64,000 bases of DNA from Gammaproteobacteria bacterium (GTDB lineage: Bacteria; Pseudomonadota; Gammaproteobacteria; Pseudomonadales; Halieaceae). Below are positions 8,461-17,204 of this stretch, piece after piece. Both the position numbers and the translations under genes were made by a program. The DNA lies in NCBI GenBank assembly GCA_030427485.1, contig JAUICG010000006.1, positions 62,001 through 126,000 of the forward strand. The letters run 5' to 3'. The notes under the pieces were generated by a model. It was not told the origin of the DNA. It saw only the letters and a program-made list of their open reading frames with translations, and did not search any database. Position 1 is the stretch's first letter. Each line of letters starts with the position of its first letter.

Positions 8461-11008
8461 CATCCGCCCGCCTGGCCTGCTTTTCCTGGCGCTCTATACC
8501 CAGGCAATACCGGTTCTTGCCGCAGACCAGAGGACCCCGGCCGACGTTTACCAGGGTCAGTTGGCGCTGGAGGAAGTCATCGTCACGGCGAGGAAACGGG
8601 AGGAAGCCCTGCAGGATACTCCGGTGGCTGTGTCCGCATTTTCAGCCGAGGCGCTGGAGGTGGCGGGCATTGCCAACACACGCGATCTCCAGGAGTCGGT
8701 TCCCGGCCTCATTTTCAGTGAAATGGGCAACAAGGCGCCCTCGATATTCATCCGCGGCGTCGGCCAGAAGGAAGCCTCTGCGGTGCTGGACCCGGGTGTC
8801 GGCGTTTACATCAACTCCATTTACATCGCGCGCACCGACAGCCAGTTGCTCGACGTGGTGGACACCTCCTCGATACAGGTGCTGCGCGGGCCCCAGGGAA
8901 CACTGTTCGGCAAAAACAACACCGGCGGTGCGCTACTGGTTACCACACAGCTTCCCGACACGGCGGAATACGAGGGCGGGGCATCGACGCGCCTTGGCAA
9001 CCACGGTCGCCGCGACCTGAAGGTGAGCGGCAACATTCCCATTGTCGAGGACAAACTGGCGGCGCGGCTTAGCGTGAAAACCACCAACCTCGATGGCTAC
9101 CTGAAAAGCACCTACAATGGCAACAAGTACGGCGATGAGGACCGGCTCGGCGCGACTGCCCGGCTGTACTGGCAGCCCACGGACACGTTCAACACCGATC
9201 TTTTTTACTACTGGTCCAAAATCGACGAGAACGGCGCCGGCCTGACGTGTTTCTTCCAGAATCCGAACGGCGTATTCAATACCTTTACCTGGCCGGGCTT
9301 TACCGCGCCCAATTCCTACGAGTCCCGCTGCCATGCGAGCGAATCGGAAGCGGATGACGACAAAATCACGATCAATGGCCCCACCCGCTTCGAGATGACC
9401 AGCCAGATCCTGGGCGTCACCCTGAACTGGGAATACGACGATTTCGAGATCAAGAGCATCACTGCATGGAGTCACCAGGACGATATCGGCATCGTGAACG
9501 ACAGCGACGGCACCGACATCGCGGGTGTCGAAACGGGCGGTCTTGCGGTGTACGGCGCGCTGCAGCGCTCGCTGGACGCAGGCCAGGGAAACTTTCCCCT
9601 CCCCGACGGGGAAAAACGCAGCCAGTACAGCGAGGAGTTGCAGCTGTCCGGTACGGCATTCGACGATCGCCTGTCCTATACCACCGGCCTTTTTATTGCG
9701 CGCGAGGAAATTCATGACAACCTCTCCGGCAATCTCGCGGGCTTCAATGGCTATTCCTACAAGGCTGACGTGGGTACGCTGATCCCCAAGGTGATCGGTA
9801 CGCGCAGCGATCTCACCAATGACAGCTATGCAATTTTCGCCCAGGGCACCTACGACGTTACCGACTGGTACCAGCTTACCCTCGGCACCCGCTACACCAC
9901 GGAAAAACGCGAGCGGGAGGCCACGCTGTATGAACCCGATTGCGAGGCGATCGCCAGGGAGAACCTCGTTCCCGGCGCGAACGGTGCGCTGTGCGCGTTC
10001 GATGTCCTGGCGCTCGCCGACCCCAGCGGTTTTTATGCGGACCCTCCCTCGTATTTACCCATACGCCTGGTAGAGGAGTACCAAACAATCAGCGGTGACA
10101 TCATCCGGGCCGACAACGGCAAGATCAAGGAAGACAAGGAGTGGTCGAAGTGGACGCCCACCATCACCAATGCGATCAATATTCCCGACGGCTATCTCCA
10201 GGATACGGTGCTGGACAGCGCGCTGGTATATTTCACTTACAGTAAAGGTTTCAAATCCGGCGGCTTCGAAATGAAAGGGCTGGAAATCTCCGAGTTCGAA
10301 CCGGAGTCCGTCACCAACTACGAACTCGGGCTGAAGTTGGACGCGTTCGACCAGCGCATACGGTTCAACACCGCGCTGTACTACATGGACTACGACGACA
10401 TCCAGATCCGCATCACGGAACAGGGCCGCTCCTTCGCCGATATACTGCTGTTTATCGACAACGCCGGTGCCGCGACGATACAGGGCTTTGAAATGGAGCT
10501 GACGGCGCTGCCCACGCCGAACGTCGTCCTCTCTGCGACGACGAGCTATACCGATGCCACCTACGATGAATTCATCGCCTCGGACGTCGACACCTCCACG
10601 CTCCCCCCGACACAGTCTGAGATCGACCGCTCCGATGAAAATTTCGCCGGCATACCGAAACTCACCTACTCGTTTTCGGCCATGGTGATCCTGCCCACGG
10701 CGCTTGGCGACTTCGCCCCGCGCCTGTCCATGTACTACCGCGACTCATTCTATACCGGCCTGGACGCGACCGCCTGGGAGGCCGCCTATCGTGACAGCGC
10801 CACCATCGATGATGTGACCCTGTGGAACTTCCGCCTCGGTTACACACCGGCCAACAAGGACAACATCCAGCTGTGGCTTTATGTCGACAACCTCACGGAC
10901 GAACAGTATTTCCAGGGCGGCTTTTCCAATACGGAATCACTCGGCGCCGGTTCCTATGTTCTTGGGGCACCCAGGTCCTACGGCCTCGAGGCATCCATCA
11001 CCTTCTAG
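8450..11008 (+). CDS. TonB-dependent outer-membrane receptor (second of pair)
   Basis: I chose the ATG at 8450, which overlaps the end of the previous receptor by 11 nt and gives a proper signal peptide ending near VLAAD. The frame is open back to 8363, but that part lies inside the upstream gene. The 852-residue product has the plug start EEVIVTARKREEALQDTPVA, the plug core VLRGPQGTLFGKNNTGG and a barrel ending in ASITF. It is clearly related to, but diverged from, the first receptor and about 90 residues longer. The pair may form alternative receptors for one compound class or take up two related ones. Its last 72 bp overlap the convergent S8 protease gene. Confidence 0.93.
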   Translation: MTSSIRPPGLLFLALYTQAIPVLAADQRTPADVYQGQLALEEVIVTARKREEALQDTPVAVSAFSAEALEVAGIANTRDLQESVPGLIFSEMGNKAPSIFIRGVGQKEASAVLDPGVGVYINSIYIARTDSQLLDVVDTSSIQVLRGPQGTLFGKNNTGGALLVTTQLPDTAEYEGGASTRLGNHGRRDLKVSGNIPIVEDKLAARLSVKTTNLDGYLKSTYNGNKYGDEDRLGATARLYWQPTDTFNTDLFYYWSKIDENGAGLTCFFQNPNGVFNTFTWPGFTAPNSYESRCHASESEADDDKITINGPTRFEMTSQILGVTLNWEYDDFEIKSITAWSHQDDIGIVNDSDGTDIAGVETGGLAVYGALQRSLDAGQGNFPLPDGEKRSQYSEELQLSGTAFDDRLSYTTGLFIAREEIHDNLSGNLAGFNGYSYKADVGTLIPKVIGTRSDLTNDSYAIFAQGTYDVTDWYQLTLGTRYTTEKREREATLYEPDCEAIARENLVPGANGALCAFDVLALADPSGFYADPPSYLPIRLVEEYQTISGDIIRADNGKIKEDKEWSKWTPTITNAINIPDGYLQDTVLDSALVYFTYSKGFKSGGFEMKGLEISEFEPESVTNYELGLKLDAFDQRIRFNTALYYMDYDDIQIRITEQGRSFADILLFIDNAGAATIQGFEMELTALPTPNVVLSATTSYTDATYDEFIASDVDTSTLPPTQSEIDRSDENFAGIPKLTYSFSAMVILPTALGDFAPRLSMYYRDSFYTGLDATAWEAAYRDSATIDDVTLWNFRLGYTPANKDNIQLWLYVDNLTDEQYFQGGFSNTESLGAGSYVLGAPRSYGLEASITF

Positions 11009-13639
11009 CTGCTGCGGCCGGGCCCATCCAGCGGGATCGGGCCGGTCACTTCCGCCGTTTGCGCTACTGGCTGTGGGAAACGACACGACATATTCCACCG
11101 GGAAGTCCAGTTCACTGATGTCTGCACGTACGCGCAGGTTGATCGGCTGATCAATTGTCAGCCAGGCGCCGCAGGCCTCAGCGGCATCGCAAATAGTTCT
11201 GTCATTGTCGGCATCGGTGCCCGCCACAATTTCGTAGTCACCGGCGGCGACACCGGTGAACTCGAAAGGATAATCCCGCCCGTTCCCGCCGCTGACAAAC
11301 TGCGCCACGGTTTCATCGAGCGCGGGGTCATACAGCAGGATGTAAATCACCCCCACGTCACTCCCGGTGACCGTGTCACTGATGGAAAGCAGCACCTGGA
11401 CGGTGACCTCGTTGACGCTGGAGCGCACAGTGATATCCGCCGTGTATACGCCCGCCGACAGCCCCTCGCGGTTGACAACGACCTGGTAGTCGCCAAGCCC
11501 CGACGAATCCACGTCCAGTTGCGAGACATCGATCCAGGGCGCCGAAACTGAGAGACCGGTTATTGCCAGTTCACCCTTGCCGCCATTGCGCAGGAACAGC
11601 GTCAGCACGGTGCTGCCGGTGCTGAAATTCAGGGTACTGGCCGAGCTCACGAGCCGCGGATTGTCCGCCGGCGATGTGCCGGTCGCTTCCAGCGCGGCCA
11701 GCACGGCACGCTGCGCGTTGATCAGGCCGAAACCGTACTGGTTGTCGCGCCCGGGCTGGCCGAGATCATCACTGAGTTCACCGGCCGCCAGCATCGCGTC
11801 GACATCGTCCGGTGTCAGATCGGGATTGACGCTTTTCATCAGGGCCAGCACACCGGCGACATGTGGGGAAGCCATCGACGTCCCGCTGAGGAAGGTATAG
11901 GCAAAGCTCACACCGCTGGAACCGGGTGTTGCCGAGGTGCTCAACACACCGTCAGGATAGCCGTCCCCGTTGAGATCGACTCCAGAGTTGCCGCCCGGCG
12001 CCGCCAGGTCTATACGGGTGCCCGTGTTGGAATAGGACGTCAAGCGCCGCTGCGCATCGACCGCGCTGACGGAGATCACGCCGTCGTAGGAGGCCGGGTA
12101 CCCCGGCGCCGCCGTTGCCTCATTGCCCGCGGCCGCGACCACCATCACGCCCGCCGCACGCACCTCCTCGAGCAGCGCCTGGGTGGCCTGGCTGAAGGGT
12201 GCGCCACCGAGGCTGAGATTGATTATATCCGCCGGCGCGGACGGCACGGTGTTCGAATCATTGGGCATTCCGGCGGCGAAACGCACCGCCTGGTCGACGT
12301 CGTAGCTGGTACCTCCGCCGCCGACACCCAGCGCACGCAGCGGCATCACGCGCGCGCCAAAAGCGCTTCCGGCCACGCCTATACGGTTGTTCCCGCGCGC
12401 CGCCACGGTGCCGCTGACATGCGTACCATGGAAACTGGATGAACTGCCGCCGGAGGCGACCAGGGGCTCCTCCGGGTTTGCATCAATGCCGTCACCGTCG
12501 CCCGCGCTGGCTGGATTCCTGACAAAATCATAGCCGGGCACCAGTTGTCCCGAGAGGTCGGGATGATTGGCAAGAATGCCGGTGTCGACCACCGCGACCA
12601 CAACATCAGGATTACCCGTAGTCATATCCCACGCCTCGGGCAGGCCGATCAGCGGGTAATGCCACTGCAGGCCAATCGCCTCGTCGTCGGGTGTGGCCAG
12701 CGCGCGAACCCGGTAGTTCGGTTCCGCGTACAGCACATCCGGCTCCTTGCGCAGGTTCTTGATGGTCACCATGGTTTCCCAGTACGCGCGGACGGCAGGA
12801 TCGGAGACTGTTGCGAGCTTGCCGGCTACCGGACCCAGTCGCTGCTGTCGTTGCCGCGCACTGGCCAACTCCGGGCGCAGGGACAGCAAACGGCTGCGAC
12901 CGCGGCCACCAGCGCGATGTTCCACGCCCATCCTGCGTACCACCTTGTCATCTACCGGGGTTTTTCCTGGTAAATCGGCGTCGTTGCTGTAGCTTACCAC
13001 CGCCTCCCACGGCACGATGTCGACGTCCCGGGACGGGAATTCGTCCTGCGCGGCGGACGCATCGGGAGCGCCAATCGCGAGAATGTAATTGGTCGCGCCG
13101 GCAAACGCGTAGGCATTCACCAGATAGGTGCCATCGCGCGGTACGACCAGCGACTCCACCCGCCCGGTGTCCGCCGATGCATCGACAAAATTGCCCTGCA
13201 TATCGAATAAATACAGGTCGGCATCCGCGCGCTCGTAATCGCCCACCAGCATGGTGACATGTTGTCCCTGCAGCAGGTCGACCTGGAAATAATCGTCGAC
13301 ATCGCCCGATTGCCGGGACCTGCCAGTGGCCCCGGTGCCCGCTACATTAATGTATCCGCCGAGCGTAACCGGATTGGGGATGAACTGCGGCCGCTCCGGG
13401 CTGTCGTTGCTGACCGCGGCGCGTGTGGGGTCGTTGGTATCGGAATCGACGGCCTGGCTCGCGGAGGCTGTAATGGTACCACTCAGCGTGAATGTCGGTG
13501 GCGCAGGCGGCGCCTCGGGCGTATCAACGTTCGAACCGCCATCGGCGCTCCCGCCCCCGCCTCCCCCACCGCCCCCGCAGGCGCCGACCAGAATGGCAAG
13601 CGCGAGCGCGGCTGTTGTTCTGCACCGGTTTTGTCGCAC
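10937..13639 (-). CDS. S8 (subtilisin-like) serine protease, lipoprotein
   Basis: The protease has a type II signal peptide with lipobox LVGAC, then a run of nine glycines as a flexible tether, an N-terminal beta-sandwich resembling a pre-peptidase C-terminal (PPC) domain (about residues 90-195), a subtilase domain with the full triad D352 (VVDTG), H404 (HGTHVSG) and S588 (GTSMASP), and two C-terminal beta domains. It would act at the cell surface or in the periplasm. I chose the GTG at 13639 because GAGG lies 6 nt upstream and it gives a normal short signal peptide; an ATG at 13708 would add 23 residues and overlap the upstream gene. Length is about 900 residues. The last 24 codons are antisense to the receptor gene. 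It ends a same-strand row of four genes. Confidence 0.9.
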   Translation of the reverse strand: MRQNRCRTTAALALAILVGACGGGGGGGGGSADGGSNVDTPEAPPAPPTFTLSGTITASASQAVDSDTNDPTRAAVSNDSPERPQFIPNPVTLGGYINVAGTGATGRSRQSGDVDDYFQVDLLQGQHVTMLVGDYERADADLYLFDMQGNFVDASADTGRVESLVVPRDGTYLVNAYAFAGATNYILAIGAPDASAAQDEFPSRDVDIVPWEAVVSYSNDADLPGKTPVDDKVVRRMGVEHRAGGRGRSRLLSLRPELASARQRQQRLGPVAGKLATVSDPAVRAYWETMVTIKNLRKEPDVLYAEPNYRVRALATPDDEAIGLQWHYPLIGLPEAWDMTTGNPDVVVAVVDTGILANHPDLSGQLVPGYDFVRNPASAGDGDGIDANPEEPLVASGGSSSSFHGTHVSGTVAARGNNRIGVAGSAFGARVMPLRALGVGGGGTSYDVDQAVRFAAGMPNDSNTVPSAPADIINLSLGGAPFSQATQALLEEVRAAGVMVVAAAGNEATAAPGYPASYDGVISVSAVDAQRRLTSYSNTGTRIDLAAPGGNSGVDLNGDGYPDGVLSTSATPGSSGVSFAYTFLSGTSMASPHVAGVLALMKSVNPDLTPDDVDAMLAAGELSDDLGQPGRDNQYGFGLINAQRAVLAALEATGTSPADNPRLVSSASTLNFSTGSTVLTLFLRNGGKGELAITGLSVSAPWIDVSQLDVDSSGLGDYQVVVNREGLSAGVYTADITVRSSVNEVTVQVLLSISDTVTGSDVGVIYILLYDPALDETVAQFVSGGNGRDYPFEFTGVAAGDYEIVAGTDADNDRTICDAAEACGAWLTIDQPINLRVRADISELDFPVEYVVSFPTASSANGGSDRPDPAGWARPQQLEGDGCLEAVGPGCPKNIGTGAE

Positions 13640-13695
13640 ATCACGCCTCAATTTCGCTGACACGCTCCCGGAACACGACCGGACGCGTGGGTATA

Positions 13696-15849
13696 TTACC
13701 GCGCACATGGCACCACATTCACCGCGAACGCACTCTGCTGCGCAAGGCCGGTGATTTTGTCGTAATCGATATCCCTGGCGATCAGCCGCTGGACATTACT
13801 GCCTTTCTCCCGCGTCGGGCGACGGTCGGACGGGTCTCCCCAGCCATGCGCCAGTCCAATCGTACCACTGGCGACCCGCTCACTGCATTCCACCACCGCC
13901 TCCATGCTGCCGTGCGCGCTGACAATCGTCACCAGGTCCGCATTGTTCAGCGAGAGGCGCGCCATATCCTCGCCGCACATCAGCGCGGGATTGTACTGCC
14001 GCCTGCGGCGCAGGCTGGGCAGGTTGTTGCCGGTACTGCAGTACACCTCCGGCATGCGGTAGGTGATCAGGCGAAAAGCGAAGTCCTCGCCTTCCCGGTA
14101 AGCGCCCGCCGCGATGACCGGTTCTGCGTACACCTCGCCCAGTTCAGCGATCACCTCCGGATGGCCCACGGCCAGGCGTCGATCGGGGTGCCCGATCATA
14201 TCGGGTATCACGCCACCCACCCGGGGAATCCCCTCGTCGTACACCTCGCCGCTGGGGGACGCCGCTTTCAACTGCTCCAGGGGCACCCGGGCATGCGGGC
14301 TGAGCGCGGCGATGACCTGGTCTGCCGAAGGCATTTCAGCGGGGTCCAGGCCGGGCAGCGAAAAACCGGTGCCCATACGCCGGGCGACCCGCCAGAAAAA
14401 CTCCCACTCTTCGATCACGTCATCCCCGGCCTCCACCATTTTCCCGGTGTACTGGCTGAACGAGAACGGATAATAGGCATCGGACAACATCGGGATATCG
14501 ACGCGCTCAAACGGATGTTTCACCGCGATCACGTAATCGGCCTGCCGCGCCGTCGCCGACATAAACAGGTCATTGACCACCAGCAGGTCGAGCTTACCGA
14601 GCGCCCTGAGCGTGGTGTCGGTATCGCTGAACACCAGCGCGGGATTGCCTCCGTTTACGATCAGGGCCCTGACCTGTCCCCTGCCGCCGGTCAGGATTTC
14701 ATCGGTCAGGGTATTGGTGGGCATTTCCTGGTAGCCGAACAGTCCGGTAATACCCTGGATATCCCGCACGCGGGACCGCTGCTCCGTGCGCAGCGCAACG
14801 GGCAGGGGCCGGTTGCCCGAAGACGGCAATGCCGGCCCCAGGGTTCCGTCGATACGGGTCAGGCCTCCCCTGCGGTCGAACCGGCCGCAGAGGGCGTTGA
14901 GGGTCTGCACCAGTTGCGTGGTGAGGTTCTGGTGCCGCGCCATATGCAGGCCCGTGCCCGAGGCTGCAGCGCCGCTGCCCGCGGTCGCGAACAGGCGCGC
15001 CGCCTCAACGATATCGACGGCCCTGCAGGTGGTGCGCCGCTCGGTGTAGGCGAGCGTGAAGGGCGCAACGGCAGCGCGCAGCGCAGCGAAGCCGCTGCAG
15101 TAATCCGCCACATACCCGGCGTCATACCATTGCCTGTCGATGATTTCACGAATCATGCAGGCCAGCAGGCTGGCGTCCTCTCCAGGCTTTACCTGCAGGT
15201 GAACATGGGCCCGTTCCGCCACATCGCATTGGCGCGGATCAATAACCACCAGCTTCATGCCGCGCTTCAGCGCCTTCTTGAGGCGTGTGAACGGGTTCGA
15301 CTGGGGCATGGTCCAGTGATGGGAAATCACAGGATTGGTGCCGACAAACATCGCGCAATCGGCGTGATCGATATCGAATACGCCCAGCGGCAGCGGGCCG
15401 CCAAACAGGCGGTCATAGGCGATGATCAGCGAGGGCGAGTCGATTGTGAGTGAGGTATACAGGCGCGGCGAGCCGAAAGAGCGCAACCACTTGTCGACGT
15501 ACCACGGCCCGCCCGCCGCGGTGCGGTGGCCCCCACAGCCCACGTACACGGCCACCGCTTCCGGCCCATGCTCATCGATAATACGTCGCAGCTTTGCACC
15601 GATTTCATCGATCGCCTGCGCACTGCCGATACCCTCGAAGCCGTCGCCGGACCGTTTCAGTGACTGGCGCAAACGCTGGGGGTGGTTGATACGCTCCACC
15701 TCCGCTCGCCCCTTCGGACAGGTATAGCCCTCTGAGACCGGGTTGTCGCGATCGCCGCGCACGCTGACCACACGGTTGTCTTCCACGTCCACTTCCAGGC
15801 CGCAGAATACATGGCAAAAGCGACAGAATGTTTTTTTGGTTTCGATCAT
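13696..15849 (-). CDS. Molybdopterin-dependent oxidoreductase (DMSO reductase family)
   Basis: The 717-residue protein begins with a [4Fe-4S] motif, C9-x2-C12-x3-C16 and C44 (in YTCPKG), followed by a bis-MGD-binding molybdenum or tungsten domain and a C-terminal dinucleotide-binding barrel (from about residue 600). There is no twin-arginine signal, so it is cytoplasmic. Such enzymes carry out two-electron redox or hydroxylation chemistry; the substrate cannot be read from sequence. No separate electron-transfer or membrane subunit is adjacent. It follows the Rieske oxygenase gene by 44 bp and precedes the protease by 56 bp on the same strand, so co-transcription with the oxygenase is likely. 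Confidence 0.92.
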   Translation of the reverse strand: MIETKKTFCRFCHVFCGLEVDVEDNRVVSVRGDRDNPVSEGYTCPKGRAEVERINHPQRLRQSLKRSGDGFEGIGSAQAIDEIGAKLRRIIDEHGPEAVAVYVGCGGHRTAAGGPWYVDKWLRSFGSPRLYTSLTIDSPSLIIAYDRLFGGPLPLGVFDIDHADCAMFVGTNPVISHHWTMPQSNPFTRLKKALKRGMKLVVIDPRQCDVAERAHVHLQVKPGEDASLLACMIREIIDRQWYDAGYVADYCSGFAALRAAVAPFTLAYTERRTTCRAVDIVEAARLFATAGSGAAASGTGLHMARHQNLTTQLVQTLNALCGRFDRRGGLTRIDGTLGPALPSSGNRPLPVALRTEQRSRVRDIQGITGLFGYQEMPTNTLTDEILTGGRGQVRALIVNGGNPALVFSDTDTTLRALGKLDLLVVNDLFMSATARQADYVIAVKHPFERVDIPMLSDAYYPFSFSQYTGKMVEAGDDVIEEWEFFWRVARRMGTGFSLPGLDPAEMPSADQVIAALSPHARVPLEQLKAASPSGEVYDEGIPRVGGVIPDMIGHPDRRLAVGHPEVIAELGEVYAEPVIAAGAYREGEDFAFRLITYRMPEVYCSTGNNLPSLRRRRQYNPALMCGEDMARLSLNNADLVTIVSAHGSMEAVVECSERVASGTIGLAHGWGDPSDRRPTREKGSNVQRLIARDIDYDKITGLAQQSAFAVNVVPCAR

Positions 15850-15893
15850 CTCGCAGTACCTGTCGTGTCAGCGACCCGGAGGAACCGGCACAT

Positions 15894-17162
15894 TCACGGT
15901 TTATTCCCGAGTAGCGCGCGCCGCGGATCATTGGGATAAATCCATTCATCCGTAATCACCTGTTCGACGCGCAGTTCGGGCGGGATATTCTCGATGCCGA
16001 TCAAGCGATCCGCCGCCTGGTTCCAGTGGTAGATACGCGCCTCCTGATAACTCAACGGCACCCCGCTGAACCCGCTCGACTCCATCGACCGCTGGATCTT
16101 CTCGCCAAATTGCGTATCTTCCTTGAGCACCGCGCACAGCTCGGCGCCGTCGTTCTCCGCCCAGAAATCAGGCTTGAACCCCTCCTTCCACGCCGGCGCC
16201 ATGGTCCAGGTTTCCATGCGGCACTTGTTGATGCCGTTGGGCCAGAACAGGATGGGAGGAATCGCATACTGACTGAGCGGGGAAACCCAGTTGGGGAACA
16301 AACCGTAGGACTGTGTGCAGCTGCGCGCTATCTCCCCCACCGTGTCTATCCGGGCGATATCGGGGGATACCGGCAGCGCGTCGAGCGCGGCCTTTCCCGG
16401 CGGCGTGGGCGCCACCATGCGGCCGTGGCCGTTGGGATACAGGGTGTTCACGTTGCGCCTGTCATCGAGGATCGGGGCCACGGTGGCCGGGTGAATACTG
16501 CGCACATGATAGACCTCGGTATTGGCCTCCATCGCTATCTTCCAGTTGCAGTCGAGCTCGAATACGTGGCGGGCGGCGAGGCGACATGTGTCGAACTGGA
16601 ATTCCTGCCACTCATTGGCAATGGGCCCCAACCAGTCCAGCAGGCCCGGGGCGCCGCTGTCGAAGTTCACGAAAACCAGATTGCCAAAACGCTCACAGCG
16701 GACCGGCTTCAGGCCTCGCGTGGAAAAATCGAGATCACGGAAATCCTGCGGGTCGCGGATAGCGCACAAACTGCCGCGGCGGTCGTAGACCCAGCCGTGA
16801 TAGGGGCAGGTGAAGCGTTTTTTCCTGCCCGACTTTTCCGTGACGACCGGCGCCCCCCGATGGCTGCAGGTGTTGTAAAAGGCATTGATACCACCGTCGT
16901 CACCGTGAATCAGCACAACGGGTTGACCCGCGCAATCCCAGTAGATATAGGAGCCGGGCTCGGGTAGTTCATCGAGGTGCGCGGCGAGCAGCCAGCTTTT
17001 CCGCCAGATATATTTGAGTTCGAGGTCAAAAAAACGCTGATCGGTGTAGCGCCCGGCCGGCAGGTCGGGCAATCGGGGAAACCCCGCCGGCGGGGCGCTG
17101 CGCGCTGCCTCGTATTCCATCAGGTCCCTGAGGAGCTGAACTTCTTCCGGCGTCATCGGCAT
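15894..17162 (-). CDS. Rieske non-heme iron oxygenase, alpha subunit
   Basis: The 422-residue protein has the Rieske [2Fe-2S] ligands C99-x-H101 and C119-x2-H122, and the mononuclear iron site E216-x2-H219-x4-H224. The bridging residue before the first histidine is glutamate, where naphthalene-dioxygenase-type enzymes have aspartate; carnitine oxygenase CntA is a characterised case with glutamate here. It would hydroxylate or demethylate an organic substrate with electrons from a separate reductase, which is not in this window. No beta subunit is adjacent, which suits the alpha-only (homotrimeric) types. Starts at 17162 and 17156 are both possible. It lies between the cardiolipin-synthase-like gene and the molybdoenzyme, with gaps of 42 and 44 bp. 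Confidence 0.92.
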   Translation of the reverse strand: MPMTPEEVQLLRDLMEYEAARSAPPAGFPRLPDLPAGRYTDQRFFDLELKYIWRKSWLLAAHLDELPEPGSYIYWDCAGQPVVLIHGDDGGINAFYNTCSHRGAPVVTEKSGRKKRFTCPYHGWVYDRRGSLCAIRDPQDFRDLDFSTRGLKPVRCERFGNLVFVNFDSGAPGLLDWLGPIANEWQEFQFDTCRLAARHVFELDCNWKIAMEANTEVYHVRSIHPATVAPILDDRRNVNTLYPNGHGRMVAPTPPGKAALDALPVSPDIARIDTVGEIARSCTQSYGLFPNWVSPLSQYAIPPILFWPNGINKCRMETWTMAPAWKEGFKPDFWAENDGAELCAVLKEDTQFGEKIQRSMESSGFSGVPLSYQEARIYHWNQAADRLIGIENIPPELRVEQVITDEWIYPNDPRRALLGNKP

Positions 17163-17204
17163 TCCCGCACACTCCTGTTCCTGCTTTGCCTGTCCCCGAT
17201 GGTA

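Noticed and set aside
13492..15453. 653-codon plus-strand frame
   Set aside because: Antisense to the molybdoenzyme and the start of the protease; low-complexity, Arg/His/Gln-rich composition typical of GC-rich shadows.
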